Source of the DNA: Venturia oleaginea
Taxonomy: Eukaryota; Ascomycota; Dothideomycetes; Venturiales; Venturiaceae
Length of the DNA: 64,000 nucleotides
Assembly: GCA_013176395.1 (NCBI GenBank)
Contig: JABMLP010000010.1
Span: 1,240,001-1,304,000 of the forward strand
Reading direction: 5' to 3'
Shown here: in pieces, positions 40,000 through 51,092 of the stretch
Numbering within the stretch: position 1 is the stretch's first letter
Layout of the letters: the number at the start of each line of letters is the position of its first letter
The notes under the pieces: generated by a model
Told to the model about the DNA's origin: nothing
The model's database searches: none
Seen by the model: the letters and a program-made list of their open reading frames with translations, nothing else
Program-made: the position numbers and the translations under genes

Positions 40000-41776
40000 T
40001 AACGTATTCCACCATCGAGCGGGTCAATCCATCGAGCGGGTCAAAAAGACTTGGCACGACCAACTTATGTTACGACTCTTCAATTTAATCGCTATCAACA
40101 ATAGATTCTAAGTCCGTCGTGCTGCTATCTGATTCAGAAGATATCTTGATATCTTTTTTACAAGTTCGCGCATTATGCCCAGCTGCGCCGCAGTTCCTAC
40201 AGCGCCGTTGAATTGGTCGGGCTGTTTCTTGACCACCACTACCACGAGCCTTCTTTGATCCCTGAGGCGCTATAGACGCCTCTGCAGCTACCTGCGCTGC
40301 TGCAGTCCCATACTCAATAGTACCACCTTGCTGGATCCACTTCCTTTTGCGCCATTTTCGGTTCGTTGTTACTGCTAATTGCTCTTCAAGCTCGCGGTTA
40401 CGCGCAACAAGCAGAGCGTTTTGGTGTAGCATCAATTCAGCGCCCTTAACAAGCTGGGAAAAGCCTGCCTGCGCAGTAACTGGTGACTGAGTAAAAGACT
40501 CGCTTACGAGCTTGGATTGGGATCCAAATTCATAAGTATTACTTGGAGTCTTGGACTGCCACGGCGTTTCTGGGAGATGGGTTTCTGGCGGGGTTCGTAG
40601 CCGTACTTCAAGGCGATCCAACACCACCTGCGCGTCGATAGGGACTAGCCCTACTGCCTCAAAAGCCTTTTGACAGTTCTCTTTCGTAAACACGTCGAAA
40701 AACGCGTCTTTGAAGGCAGGGAGAAAGCCTTCCTTGTTGATATGGTACACGCGTCGTCGTGCCAAGTCCCGGACGCGTTGGGAGTACTTGCGCTTCAACG
40801 GCGAGAAGCAGACCACGTCAAGGGGCTGGAGTATATGCGACGAGTGCGATGGCATGCAGAGGGTTATAATCTTGTTTTCGAGGCAGTAGTCCTTGAAATC
40901 CTGGCTGAGATGGCTCTCATGGCCGTCCAAAATAAGCAGCCTGTATACCCCCACCTGCCGCGCCTTTCTATACGCGTCAAAGTGCTTCAACCACTCAAGA
41001 CCAAGCGCATTATTTGTCCAGCCGTTCTCAGAGACCGAGAGCTTCCAATTCCGTTGTATATCTGCCTCCTTATACCACGCAGAGATATGAACGCGTACTT
41101 TGTAGATAATGAATGGCGGGGTCGCATACCCGGCGGCGCAGATGCTCTGGATAACTGTAACCCACTCGCGATCGCCTGGCTGGATTAAATTAGGCTGTGT
41201 ACGTCTTTCAGAAGCTGTGACGACCTTCATTGACCCAATAACGCCCATCTGGAAGCCAATCTCGTCAAAGTTGTGCGTATCCTCGTCGTGGATACCGTAC
41301 TTTGCCTTGGTGTCTGTAACGAGCTTGAACCACGCGCCAATAATCTCTGGATCTTCCTGTAGTATCCTCTGCCTATCCTTAGCTCGATTGAAGGCCATCT
41401 TGAGCTCATCTGAGCGCGTTATGAACCTCTCAGCCCAGTTTTTCCCTACTGGCTCTCCACCGCGTACACCCAGTAGTTTATCTGCTCTTCAGTCGTAGTG
41501 AGCTTGTGTCGGGCGTTGCGAGTATCTAGGCGATACGTAATTCCGTTATATCGCCTAGTTAATGTTGAAGGAGGTATATCAAACGCCTCAGCAGCGCGCC
41601 GGAGGCTTCGGAATTGGTGGGTATTGTAGGCAGAAAGGGCAAGCTGGATTCTGCCTTCTCTGTTAGATGATTACGCGTTTTGTTGTTGAGACATATTGTG
41701 TTGATAAGGGAGCAGCTGGTCTTGGCATAAACTGACCCGCTCGATGGGTTGACCCACTCGATGGTGGAATACGTTA
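40000..41776. mobile_element. Pogo/Fot1-like transposon B, inserted in element C
   Basis: The ends are near-identical inverted repeats: taacgtattccaccatcgag at 40000 and the same sequence complemented at 41776, followed at both ends by two copies of a ccatcgagcgggtca-like sub-repeat. TA flanks both sides. The end motif resembles that of element A (taacgtRttYcacca), so A and B are distant members of one group. The element carries one transposase gene on the minus strand. Confidence 0.9.
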
Positions 41777-41790
41777 TGCTATTTACCACA
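40085..41790 (-). pseudogene. Pogo-like DDE transposase with intact core but damaged N-terminus (element B)
   Basis: The main frame (41398-40085, 437 codons) has the full catalytic triad: NFDEIGF, LLILDGHESHLS and HILQPLDVVCFSPLK. Its C-terminus carries a zinc knuckle (CRNCGAAGHNARTC) and an acidic tail. Upstream, the complement near 41700 reads MSQQQNA then a stop, followed by an HTH segment (FRSLRRAAEAFDIPPSTLTR). A second frame gives DKLLGVRGGEPVGKNWAERF just before the main ORF. A deletion in the CENPB-HTH region and at least one stop therefore disable the DNA-binding part. The present copy is unlikely to move itself. Confidence 0.85.
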
Positions 41791-43008
41791 CGTTTGACTT
41801 ACAATGGATCTCTGGTTTTTGCTGAACTCTGGCATCTCTCTGATCCTTTTCCGTATCATTGTGGGCGTTATCTTGTCCTATTCTGCCTGGATTTCAGCCT
41901 TGAAATGAGCCACCGACGACCACCTCCTGCCAGCTAATCTGGACTTAATGATGTTCCAACAAGACTCAATGGGATTGAGATCACATGATTGAGGACGGTG
42001 AATAAGTAATAGAAGGTCTGCTTCTCTTTTTATGACTGCAGGGTCACTGTTAGGTAACTTGATTCCGTGAGAAGGATCACCATCCTCTTGAAGCCAGTAT
42101 TTGCGCTGGTGACGCTTCTCCAAGGCCTAAATAACTTCAATGTGTTGCGGCAGTATCTTTTTGGCGTAGAAAACCTGTGTCATGCAGTTTCCTTTTGGTG
42201 TTTCGTCCTCCTTTGCTTTAAGGTCTTGCCAGACCTTCAGCCGGGCTTGGTACACTGAATCCAGCTCGTATTTGAGTTGTTTAGGCTGCTTGACTTACCT
42301 ACGGACCTTCTCTGATGGCTCAGCCGGATCCTTGTAGAATATGAGGTTTCCTTTCTTGTTGTATGAGATGCCGCCGGCGACGTGAATAGTAACATCCAAA
42401 ACGCTATCTAGCTCCTTATTGACACCTCTCTCTTGCCCTGGAAAGCGTAGCTCATAATCAGGTGCATTGGCGAGTTCTTTTGACTGAAAATGGGCATCAT
42501 CTGTGAACCAAACCCAACTCCAGGAGTCTAGTATGGTCTTTTTCTCGTGTTCTTTACCGTATTCAACCCTCTTTAGCCGATTTGCCTGGGATATCTGCTT
42601 CTGATAACGCTTCTTGAATCGCCTAGCCCCTGCATTTTATACGTGACGCTGTAACGTTTTTGAGGAAGGCTTGCCGGGGCAGGAATTGGCTTGTTCCTGC
42701 CAGCCTTTTTCGTGTATGGAGTCATCTTGGTTCGTAAGGCGGGTAAGATCTGAAGCAGATACTTTGGTAGGCCGCCCTATGATGCAACTGCTCTTTCTTT
42801 GTGATCTGAATGCTGCATCACCAATAAGTTCTCGTAGTTTAAGCCAACTACGTGCGGTAGAAGTTGGTATATTGATTTCAGGGAGGTATGCGATTGTACC
42901 GACGCCGTCGGCCTCATTCTTGCAATCCCAGGCCTGGAAAAATCGCATTCTCTTCGCGGTATCATATTCTCGCCTTACAGTCTTTCTTTTGGGTATTCTA
43001 GGCGCCAT
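41780..43008 (-). pseudogene. Tc1/mariner-type transposase, degenerate (element C)
   Basis: The first part (43008-42637) reads MAPRIPKRKTVRREYDTAKR and an HTH region (STARSWLKLRELIGDAAFRS). Later frames keep the DDE_3 motifs VWFTDDAHFQ, EDGDPSHG and CDLNPIESCWNIIKSRL, with about 36 residues between the second Asp and the Glu. In-frame stops lie before the LEKRHQRKYW segment (near 42124) and after AEIQAE (41878-41880), and frame changes occur near 42640 and 42300. The last segment ends at a stop near 41783, a few bases from the border of element B. Confidence 0.8.
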
Positions 43009-43119
43009 GGTGGTGGTAAATTGAGCGATAAGTTGGTGTATACGTAGAAATTGAGATAGGATGGTGGGTCCGAGGGCCCTGCGCAGTCAGATTTGAGGAG
43101 CCCTGTGCCGCACCCTGTA

Positions 43120-44064
43120 GATTACATAACCTTTGGTTGGTCGAAAGTGATTGCGCCACGCCAAGAGTCAAGCCACATCCGATTAAAATCGACTTCAAAA
43201 TCGTACTGAAATCGTCGCCGTATCTGGCAGTATTTGCGGATAGCTTATCAATCTTGTCGCTTGAAGATATATCACCTTCGCTTCAGACTCTACCCCGGCC
43301 TCTTCTTCCTCTTCATCCCCGTCATCCTCCAACCAAATTTCACCGCGTATTTCTTCTCCAATGCTAGGTAGGCCTTTGTGGATAATCACGCCCTCCGAAA
43401 GATGTAAGATACATAGTATTATGGACAGCCTACCATACCTAATCTCAACCTTACCCAATACCGAAACTCAAAGTCCTCAATCAAGACGTGCAATTCGGCA
43501 TTTGACATCGAAACTCAAGGGCAAGGCCGCAACAAAGGCAGATTCGAGATCGTTTTACCGCCCTCAGTACCTCTAGTTCTATCTTAAGTAACTCACTAGG
43601 TAGTTCCAAATCCTACCCTAGACTAAACTCGAGATTTTAATTCCTTGCTTCGCACGGCTGTTCCTAATTCTACGCGAATATAGACAAAATATTCGTTTAT
43701 ATACTTACTTAGCGGCGATAATCCAAGATTGCACGTCTTTTTTACGCTGACGATACCATCTCAAACTCCAAAAGTAAAGCTCCTACCAACCCTATAATCT
43801 CGGTTCCCTAATAAAGTTGGCTATAGTGAGCATGGGGTCACGACATGGAGATTCCAACATCATTACAAGTCTTCCCAAAATTCAAGGTCTTTATCAATTT
43901 CCCCTAGCAAGAACTCAAATGCACAATCCCATCCATTATCATTTGCCGTACAAATCCCAAGCACCAAATCCCTATCGTCTATCCCATCTCAGTCTTCTCC
44001 TCTACCTCCCCCTCTCCTCCCCTCTCTACCTCCCCAACCCTCTCCTTTATCCAAACAAATCACC
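43120..44064. other. Gene-poor region right of the transposon nest
   Basis: Only short frames with skewed composition. A Glu-rich minus frame at 43195-43458 mirrors a ttcttcctcttcatcc tract and is not supported as a gene. Confidence 0.4.
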
Positions 44065-44716
44065 TCAATACGATAGAAATTGTGTGCTTAGTGCGCTTCT
44101 CTCCGAGTTCTCTTTCAAAATTAGCACACTCCAAACTATCTCGGTGTTAGTCTAATGAAAGAAGCAGTTAGCGTACAACATCAAGAAAATACTCACTTTT
44201 AACCAGCAACCCTCGTCAGGAGTGCCAATCACGTTACATTTAACATCGCAAGCACGCATCTCTAGCGTCGGCGGCCTTATGAGTCCATCGAGGGGCGCTG
44301 GTATCCCCGTCTTCCATTTTTTGGCCATACGCGATGCAAAACATCGCATTATCCATGTTTGCCCCGTCTTGCCTTTGAAACCTGCCTTTTCTATATCCTT
44401 ACAGCGTCCGCCTTGCGCGCCGCAAGGGCCTGCGTTCCCGACGATACCAGCCCAGTCGCAAAAAGCTTTCTGGTTTGCAATGAAGGCACGTTCATAGTTT
44501 TGAAGTGGACCGGCATCTATTGAGTTGATGTTCCATTAGGTTCCAATTGCAAGGCTGGTTTCGAGTGGGGGTTAGGTAGGGTTCTAAGCTTCTAAGATTC
44601 TTACTGCAAACGTTATTCGGGCAGGGGACGACATAGGCTGTTTGATAATGTGTACAACTGTATGCGAAAACCGTTGTTGGTGCTACAGTGAGGAGGAGGT
44701 AGGGAGTGAAATGCAT
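44065..44716 (-). CDS. Small secreted cysteine-containing protein, effector-like
   Basis: Exons 44716-44605, 44516-44197 and 44151-44065 give 519 nt, 172 residues, with all joins in frame. Introns have GTAAGA and GTGAGT donors and the second has a GCTAAC branch site. A signal peptide is clear (MHFTPYLLLTVAPTTVFA, cleavage before YS). The mature chain has about nine Cys residues, including CPNNVC, AFCDW, GPCGAQGGRC, MRCFA, RACDVKCNV and EGCW, placed as if in disulfide pairs. No known fold was recognised. It lies in a transposon-rich island, as many fungal effectors do. The last exon is less certain; reading through the second intron would give a slightly different C-terminus. Confidence 0.65.
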
Positions 44717-45790
44717 GGTGATGACGATTGGAGTATCGATAACGACGGAGGTATTGAAGACAGTAAAGGCAATAGTGCGAGGGAGTAGCCTTCAAAAATA
44801 TAGTAAACAGCCCAAGCAAACAGCCCAAGCAAACAGCCCAAGCAAACAGCCCAAGCAACAGCCCAAGCCTCCACCAACTTTTCTTATCGTAGATTCCGTG
44901 CAAAAGTTCCGTTTTTCCGTTTCGCTGACACTACGGTGTTGGCTTGGCCCTCCGTTAACAAGACGCTGGTGGTCCTAGCGTGAGCGAAGCCGATGATACG
45001 GTTATCTCCTTTTCAATTTAAAACCACCTCCGTTTCCAGGATTGTCTTTCTTACGCCATCCTACTCACCGCAACTAAAGTCTTGTAGGTTGTGCATCAAT
45101 GTGGACATTCTCGAGTTTTCGACTGGCTGGCTTAGTGTTTCTCAGAGCTCTACCCTAGAGTGGGGCCTAGCTGAAATACATAGATCAGTCGATTCTTACC
45201 CTGAAATACTACGGATAATAGTAACCTCTCCTCTTGAAAGGCTCGGTATGCTATATATCCCTTCTACGGATAAACTGTGGTCGTGCTGGTCGTGAAGCGC
45301 GTCTATTGTGCCTAGGGTTGGACTTCGACAGCTCCGAAATCGAAACAACCTAAGGAATATCCTTGATATTACCAATTTTTCGTGTATCAGTAGCACGTAT
45401 ATTTCTAAATGTGTTAAATTGGTACTCTATAAGATCTACATAGATGTGGCCGAGAAGGATATTTCTCCTCCAATGCTGGCCCTTATCTATTTATAACCTA
45501 CGGAAGATATAGTACCACGTGTTATGGAAATCTGACCGGGATTGATCCCAACTCGTAAAGTCCTCATCTCAAAGTCTTTAACCCTAAGTCTTTATCTCCA
45601 AGTTTTCCACTCAAAGTTCTCGACTCAAAGTCCCAAACTCACGTTCCTCAACTCAAAGTCGTAAACTCAGTCCTCAGGTTTAACCAACACCGAAACCAGA
45701 AACTCGTCGACTCAACCGATACCACCACAAGCTCTAAAAGCAAAGTCTTCCCACCTCACAATCTTAATATCCCCCTAACAAAGTTCCCTA
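44717..45790. other. Intergenic region with a 13-bp minisatellite
   Basis: At about 44810-44868 the unit cagcccaagcaaa repeats four times plus a variant copy. The region holds the promoter of the secreted protein gene on the left. A series of near-repeats caaagtc / ctcaaag lies at 45550-45670. No gene. Confidence 0.5.
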
Positions 45791-45792
45791 CA

Positions 45793-46095
45793 GTGAAACT
45801 CTCAATCCCCATCGCCCTCGGAGGCCTCTTCATCCTACCCATCTACGCCAACCACAAATGCAACTTAGTCACCAACGGTGTTTTCCCTGCCGATTACTCA
45901 AACTCCTTTAAAGCATTCGCCAAGGGAACCTGTGGAGCGGGCGGAGGTAGCTGGATAGAGAACGAAAATACATGCAACATTGCCGATAACAACCCAAACC
46001 CCCCTGCCTTTTTCCTCAAAAGATTTGAACCAATTCTTAACGCATCCGGTAAGCCTAGCATTCGGGTCCGCGCCTACTACCTCTGTAAATCGTAA
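45793..46095 (+). CDS. Small secreted protein; start codon apparently split by an intron
   Basis: The frame reads (V/M)KLSIPIALGGLFILPIYA, a good signal peptide, then a mature part with CNLV, GTCGAGGGSW, ENTCNIADN and AYYLCKS, ending at 46095. It has four Cys residues and no known domain. The first codon is GTG, not ATG. The bases before it form a strong 3' splice site (cccctaac, then ttccctacag). If the intron ends at 45793, the TG at 45794-45795 would complete an A from the upstream exon to give ATG. The upstream exon could not be fixed. Alternatively the gene has lost its start. About 100 residues; it is the second secreted candidate within 2 kb. Confidence 0.5.
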   Translation: MKLSIPIALGGLFILPIYANHKCNLVTNGVFPADYSNSFKAFAKGTCGAGGGSWIENENTCNIADNNPNPPAFFLKRFEPILNASGKPSIRVRAYYLCKS

Positions 46096-47183
46096 AGACG
46101 GGGAAGGTGGTAAATGGTGCAGCTGGCGATTTGGAAGACGACCAATTTAGGTTGCTGATTACCGTTTGGATGGAATACCTACACATTGTCGAAGAGAGAG
46201 AGAGAGAGAGAGGGCAGGAGTACAATGTAGGAAAAGTAGAGATTATGGAGTAATTTTGGGGTCCATTTCGATGATGACCTGCGTATAGGAGTAGTGACGA
46301 AGAGAACAATGGAGATGGGGACATGGGATGAAATCAAGATGGACAACCTTCCCTCGCCGATATCGCACTCGGGCTTTGAGAGTGAAGACTAGCTCACACG
46401 TTCGAAGGCAAAGCCATCCAAAGCATGTAGAGATCAATCATCATCACGTTGCTAGTCATTTCCAGTATGCATGGTTCACGCAGAAACATGCGCGCCTTCG
46501 GCACGCTCATCCCGCCGCTCCGAATTCTTCAACTAAACACCTGTGATATTCAAAGCTTCAAATATTGTGTTGAGAAGCATGGTCGTATGGTGATGCCGGT
46601 TCCGATTCCCTGGTGTGTCATGTCCCACTAGCCCGGGTCACGGCATTGAATTCTGCTGTTTCTTATCATCTGGGTAGTACCAAGCATATTGACTGCCTAT
46701 TCCTTCGGATGCCTCGATTGGTACCAGCTGTCTTACCAGGCTACAGAGCTGGATGAACCATGACTTCGACCTTGAAGCGTTGAAAGAGACCAATAGGGAC
46801 GATGCGCAGGCAGCCGGTGTCGATGGACGTGATGGAGTGAGTGGATGTCGAGTTGCGGAGTCGTCTTCGACTGCAGAGGTGCAAATCTATCACCCGGACA
46901 GCGCCGAGCACAGACAGCCATTCATTCGACCCCTACTCACCGGCAACTCAACAACGACACCTCATCATGCCGTCTTACAGACAATGCCACTATTGGCTTG
47001 TCCTGTTCAGCCTCATGCAGCCATGATTTCCAGGCACCAGCTGAGAGCCGATATAAGGCTCAACGCTCTAGTCTTTGAGGCTCGCTTGTCTCCCTTTTTC
47101 TCTTGCTCCAGTGTTGTTTCACAAACACTCTTACTAAACTTTCTTCAATTCGTCATTGACAGGCGGGTAAGAAAAACGTCTAG
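46096..47183. other. Intergenic region
   Basis: A (ga)n microsatellite lies at about 46196-46213. A 144-codon frame at 46753-47187 lacks recognisable content and starts with a weak context; it is not called. The last 200 bp should hold the promoter of the AAA+ gene. Confidence 0.4.
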
Positions 47184-47495
47184 ATGAGCAGCAAACAGGT
47201 CCCAAGTATTCTTCCTTCCTCCAACACTTCCTCCTCGACACCTCACGATACCGACCTTACTCCTTCTCCGACGTCCTCTGACGATCGAGATACCAAGTAC
47301 AACATCTCTAATCATGGAGTCCGAGAAGCCAGAGACAGTGGAAGAAGGCCAGCACAAGGACGACAAGCCGCTGCTAAACGATGGCGAGCCAGCTGCTGGA
47401 GACGCAGAAGTGATTCAGAAAGAGACGCCGGAGCCTATTTCGAACCTGAAAATCAAGTGTCCCAAAGGACGGAAAGACAAGAAAAAGAAGGTTAA
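47184..47495 (+). other. Upstream ORF overlapping the AAA+ ATPase start
   Basis: ATG at 47184 opens a 103-codon frame (MSSKQVPSILPSSNTSSSTP) that overlaps the main ATG at 47314 in a different frame. If both are in the mRNA, the main start would be reached only by leaky scanning. It could instead be in a spliced-out or untranscribed part. Confidence 0.4.
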
Positions 47496-50371
47496 GAAGG
47501 TTGATAAGAAGGTCTCTACTGTGAACTCGAATACAGACAGCTCGTCCGACGACAGCTCTAGCTGTTCAGAGAAATCTTCCAATTCGGACAGCGACGAGGA
47601 AGACAAGAAGAGCAAGCGGCAAAAATCCAAGTGGAAACAAGCCGCGAAAAAGATGATGGCGAAAAAGATGGCGAAGAAGCACAAGAAAACTGTCATCAGC
47701 GACTCATATTCTTCGGAATCAGACTCGAGCTCCGACTCTTCTTCTTCCGATTCGTCCTCGGAAGAAGAAACACAGCGCAAGCGACGGAAGAAGAAGTCCA
47801 AGAAGGCGGCGGCAAGTGATGAATCTGACGAGGCAGCTGAAGTTGCTGAGCCTGAATTATCAGTCGAAGAGACGTCAGCACCTGCATTAGACACTGACAT
47901 CAGCCTTAAAACCATTGCTACTTTTCTTCAACTACTTACGCAACAGAACGCAACAGCTAGCCCTCCTGCACCGCCGCCCGTTCAAGTTGCGACACCTGTG
48001 GCACTGAAAATCGCGAAGCAGAAGGAACTGTCAGAGGCGAACAAGGTACACAAATCTCGTTTCTCCAATCCGTGTTTGGGAAAATCGAAGTAACTTAACA
48101 GTGGTCTTTCGTTGCCTCGATTGGACCGCATCTCGTTCCGCATATTTATGCTAATGTCTTTGCGCAGGGCAAGAAAGTCAAGAAGGGCTCTAAAGCCGAT
48201 TTCAAGCGAGTCAATTTCCTGTGGGATACCAAGCTGCATCAATGGATAACCAAGGAGGAGATTGAAGAGGTGGCTGACGATTTCGATGACTATGGCTTCG
48301 TCATCCAGCGCAACTTCGACTACGACAACCATTACACCAGCACCTCTGTGAAGATCAAATCGAAGGCACTCAAGGCATCGCTCGAAGAGATCATGAAGGA
48401 CGTCCAAGGTCAAACTTTGGAGGCTAAGGAGCCCTCGGTGGACCCTAACATGCTTTTCTTGTTTTTGGAGGACCTTCGAACACATTACAAGAAAACCTTG
48501 AAGGCACGTCTCAAGAAGACGAAAAAGGAGAAGAAAGTCAAGAAGATCAAGAGCATGATTGCGCACTGCAAGTGTCTCGTGCGATATTTGGACGAGGATT
48601 ATGCCGACACAAAGAAGACCTTGTATCCTCTCTTGGAGGCTGGAAACATCACCTTCGGACTGCTTTGGGCATTGTTCAAACCGAACACCATTGCTTACAC
48701 AAGCACATACGGCGACCATGACAATCCACGCTGTTTCAAAGTTGACCGCGCCACCAAGGAGAAATCTTTCATCAAAGGCGAGTGGTATGCGATTGAAGGT
48801 CGTTATCTCGAATATGACGGTAAGAACTTTGGCCTCGGCGAATTCGAAGTCGGCATTGGGGCCTTCAAAGGCTCTCGTAAGATAACTGGCCTGTCCGCAT
48901 ACCCTCTCAAGTATCACAAGGATGAAGAGGGCATCACCAAACAGCTTGTGGAGCGCGGAAAGCATTTCATTCAATTGACTGGTCAGAATTTCCGTTCTCA
49001 CAAGGGCCTTGCTTTCCAGAAGAAGCGCAAGGGTATCCAGAAATTCAACGTCAACGGCAGAGTCATGGTGGACCCAGCTACTTTCCGTCGCATCAATCCA
49101 AATTACGAAATCCCTGTCCTCAAGGCCAACGACGACGGCGAACAGTCCGATTCTGACTCTGAGGGAGAGGGCTGTGGATGCGGAAACGAACACGAGGATG
49201 ATGAGGGCGGCGAAGGCATAATGCTACGGCAAGGCGAGAAGGAGAAGGAACCAACTCAGAAGGTCGCGTACAGGGTCGTGCAAGACAACAAGAAGAGATG
49301 GCGCGTCGTCCCAGTGGTCATTGATGAGAACGGTCGCATTCTCCGACCTGAGAAACTCGACACGGTTGTCACTGGCGACGATGCAAAGACCCGTACCTTC
49401 ACCGAAGAGGAACTCCTCATTGCCAGCCCAGTCGTTTTAGGCTTTGCTCTCAACGAGAAGGGATGGCTGGAGTTCAGCCTCAATGGCATCAGCGACATCG
49501 AATGGAATGATCAGGCTTTCGCGTCACTTGTTATTCCGGAGAACCAGAAGCACGTTGTCAAGGCTCTTGTTAGCTCACACAAGTTCCACTCGAGGGATGC
49601 CATCGATGATGTGGTCCAAGGCAAGGGTCGCGGCAAAGTCTTTGTCCTGCACGGTCCACCAGGAGTCGGCAAGACCCTAACAGCTGAAGGCATTGCAGAG
49701 GATCTGCGCGTTCCTCTTTACGCTGTCAGCATGGGCGAGTTGGGCACAGAGACGAATCGCCTCGAAGCTATGCTACAACAAGTAATGGACATTGCGCATT
49801 CCTGGGGCGCAGTACTTCTCCTCGACGAAGCCGATGTATTCCTTGAACGACGCCAGCATCAGGATGTTCACCGCAACGCACTCGTTTCCGTCTTCTTGCG
49901 ACAGTTGGAATACTTCCAGGGTGTTCTCTTCCTGACCACCAACCGTGTTGAAACCTTCGATGAAGCATTCCAGTCTCGCATCCACGCTGCACTTAAGTAT
50001 GGAGAGTTGAGCCAGACAGCTCGCACGGCTGTTTGGAAACAGTACATTGAGAAGGTTAGGGTCAAGGAGGGCATTGAGATTATGCCCTTCAAGGATCGGG
50101 ATTTTGAGGATTTGGCTAGGAAGAGTCTTAACGGTGAGTCCTACCTTTCACCTCGCACTTCGCTCCCCAACCCACGTGCACAAAACATTGCTAATAGAAT
50201 CATCCAGGACGTCAAATCAAAAACACAGTCGGCACAGCACAAGCCCTCGCTCTCTTCGAGCAAAAGGGTATGGGCATGGATCATATCAAGCGTGTTCTTG
50301 AGGTTGCGGAGAGCTTCGATCGTGATTTGAGGGGACAGAATTATGTTGGTGCGCAGAACCTTTATAATTAG
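47314..50371 (+). CDS. AAA+ ATPase of fungal-specific family with long charged N-terminus
   Basis: Exons 47314-48045, 48168-50133 and 50208-50371 give 953 residues. Joins are in frame; the last restores LARKSLNGRQIKNTVGTAQAL. Residues 1-244 are Lys/Ser/Asp-rich low complexity. The middle (about 250-560, with FNFDYDNHYTSTSVKIKSKA-like and PRCFKVDRATKEKSF) is the accessory domain I recall as DUF7025. The AAA module has Walker A VLHGPPGVGKTLTAEG (about 740), Walker B VLLLDEADVFLERR (about 795) and the sensor FLTTNRVETFDEAF. This class is nuclear or cytosolic with unknown substrates; many fungi carry several paralogues. An acidic CGCG-containing linker sits near residue 570. The ATG is fixed by the open frame after 47314. 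Confidence 0.9.
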
Positions 50372-50559
50372 GTGCCTGCCTGCCTAGAGCTGTCCGTGTG
50401 CTTTTTACCTTTGATGGATGGTTATTCTCCCCTTCTTTTCCTGTGCTGACTGGTTTTGCGCATAATTAGGTGCCTGCCTGCCTCGAGCTGTCCTTGTTCT
50501 TTTTACCTTTGATGAATGGTTATTCTCCCCTCTTTTTCCTATATGCTGACTGGTTTTGG
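50364..50559. repeat. 98-bp tandem duplication starting at the AAA+ stop codon
   Basis: The block ataattaggtgcctgcctgcc occurs at 50364 and again at 50462; both copies continue through ctgtccktgt, ttttacctttgatgratggt and ctgactggttttg. The unit includes the last codon and TAG of the gene plus its proximal 3' UTR. Divergence is about 10 percent by eye. Confidence 0.9.
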
Positions 50560-51092
50560 GCGTTTGACGGCCGATAGGGAGTCTTGATGGTTTATGTTCG
50601 AGTAGTGTGGTGTTTGGGTATGGGTATGGGTATGGGTACAAATCGAACTAAGGCGCTGGAAATGAGATGAGACTGACGCTTTTGGTCTGGTTGACGGACA
50701 CGGCATAGGAGCGTTTTTTCGCTCTCGTGGGACTCGTTTGTACTTGGACTGGATACCCTTTTCTATTTCTATCTTGACGGCCGGGTTAGTAGTAATGTGG
50801 ATGCGTCCTTTCTTAACTCTTCTGCTCTCTAGTGGTTTAAGAGGAAGGGAAGGCGTGACGAGTTTGAGGGTGAAAGTCTGGTATTGATGCCATAGTTGTG
50901 AACTCATGTCATCCGCCATTTTTGCAGTGTATAGTATATATCCATACGCCAATCCTGGGGTATCCTTTTTTGCTCATGGTCATACTCATTCGCCCATGAG
51001 GTATGCCAAAGTCGTTTATCAGCCCGCACCCAGCTTCTCTTCTCTTCATCCGGCATTTACTCTCCTGATCTAGTAAATTTGCTCAAGCTCAC
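50560..51092. other. Convergent 3' region with a (gggtat) microsatellite
   Basis: The run gggtatgggtatgggtatggg lies at about 50616-50637. The rest holds the 3' UTRs of the AAA+ gene and LSm4. No gene. Confidence 0.4.

Larger units (their letters stand above)
39922..43119. mobile_element. Tc1/mariner element C, split by insertion of element B
   Basis: A 51-bp inverted repeat lies at 39929-39979 and 43057-43107 (cacagggytcctcaaatctg, then actgcgcagggc and ctcggacccaccatcc). The right border ends in TA at 43118-43119 and has about 12 bp more terminus than the left, where the end is truncated or diverged next to element A. The transposase remnant fills 41780-43008. Element B (40000-41776) lies inside, next to the left repeat and just past the transposase stop. 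Confidence 0.8.

Noticed and set aside
46753..47187. 144-codon plus-strand ORF upstream of the AAA+ gene
   Set aside because: Composition looks random, other frames are open over the same bases, and it lies where the AAA+ promoter should be.
47415..49193. Long minus-strand ORFs (166 and 403 codons) opposite the AAA+ gene
   Set aside because: They are antisense shadows that arise from the Lys/Glu-rich codons of the AAA+ gene.
50610..50640. gggtat repeat as a telomere-like or G-quadruplex element
   Set aside because: Only about four units of G3 with TAT spacers; treated as a simple microsatellite.
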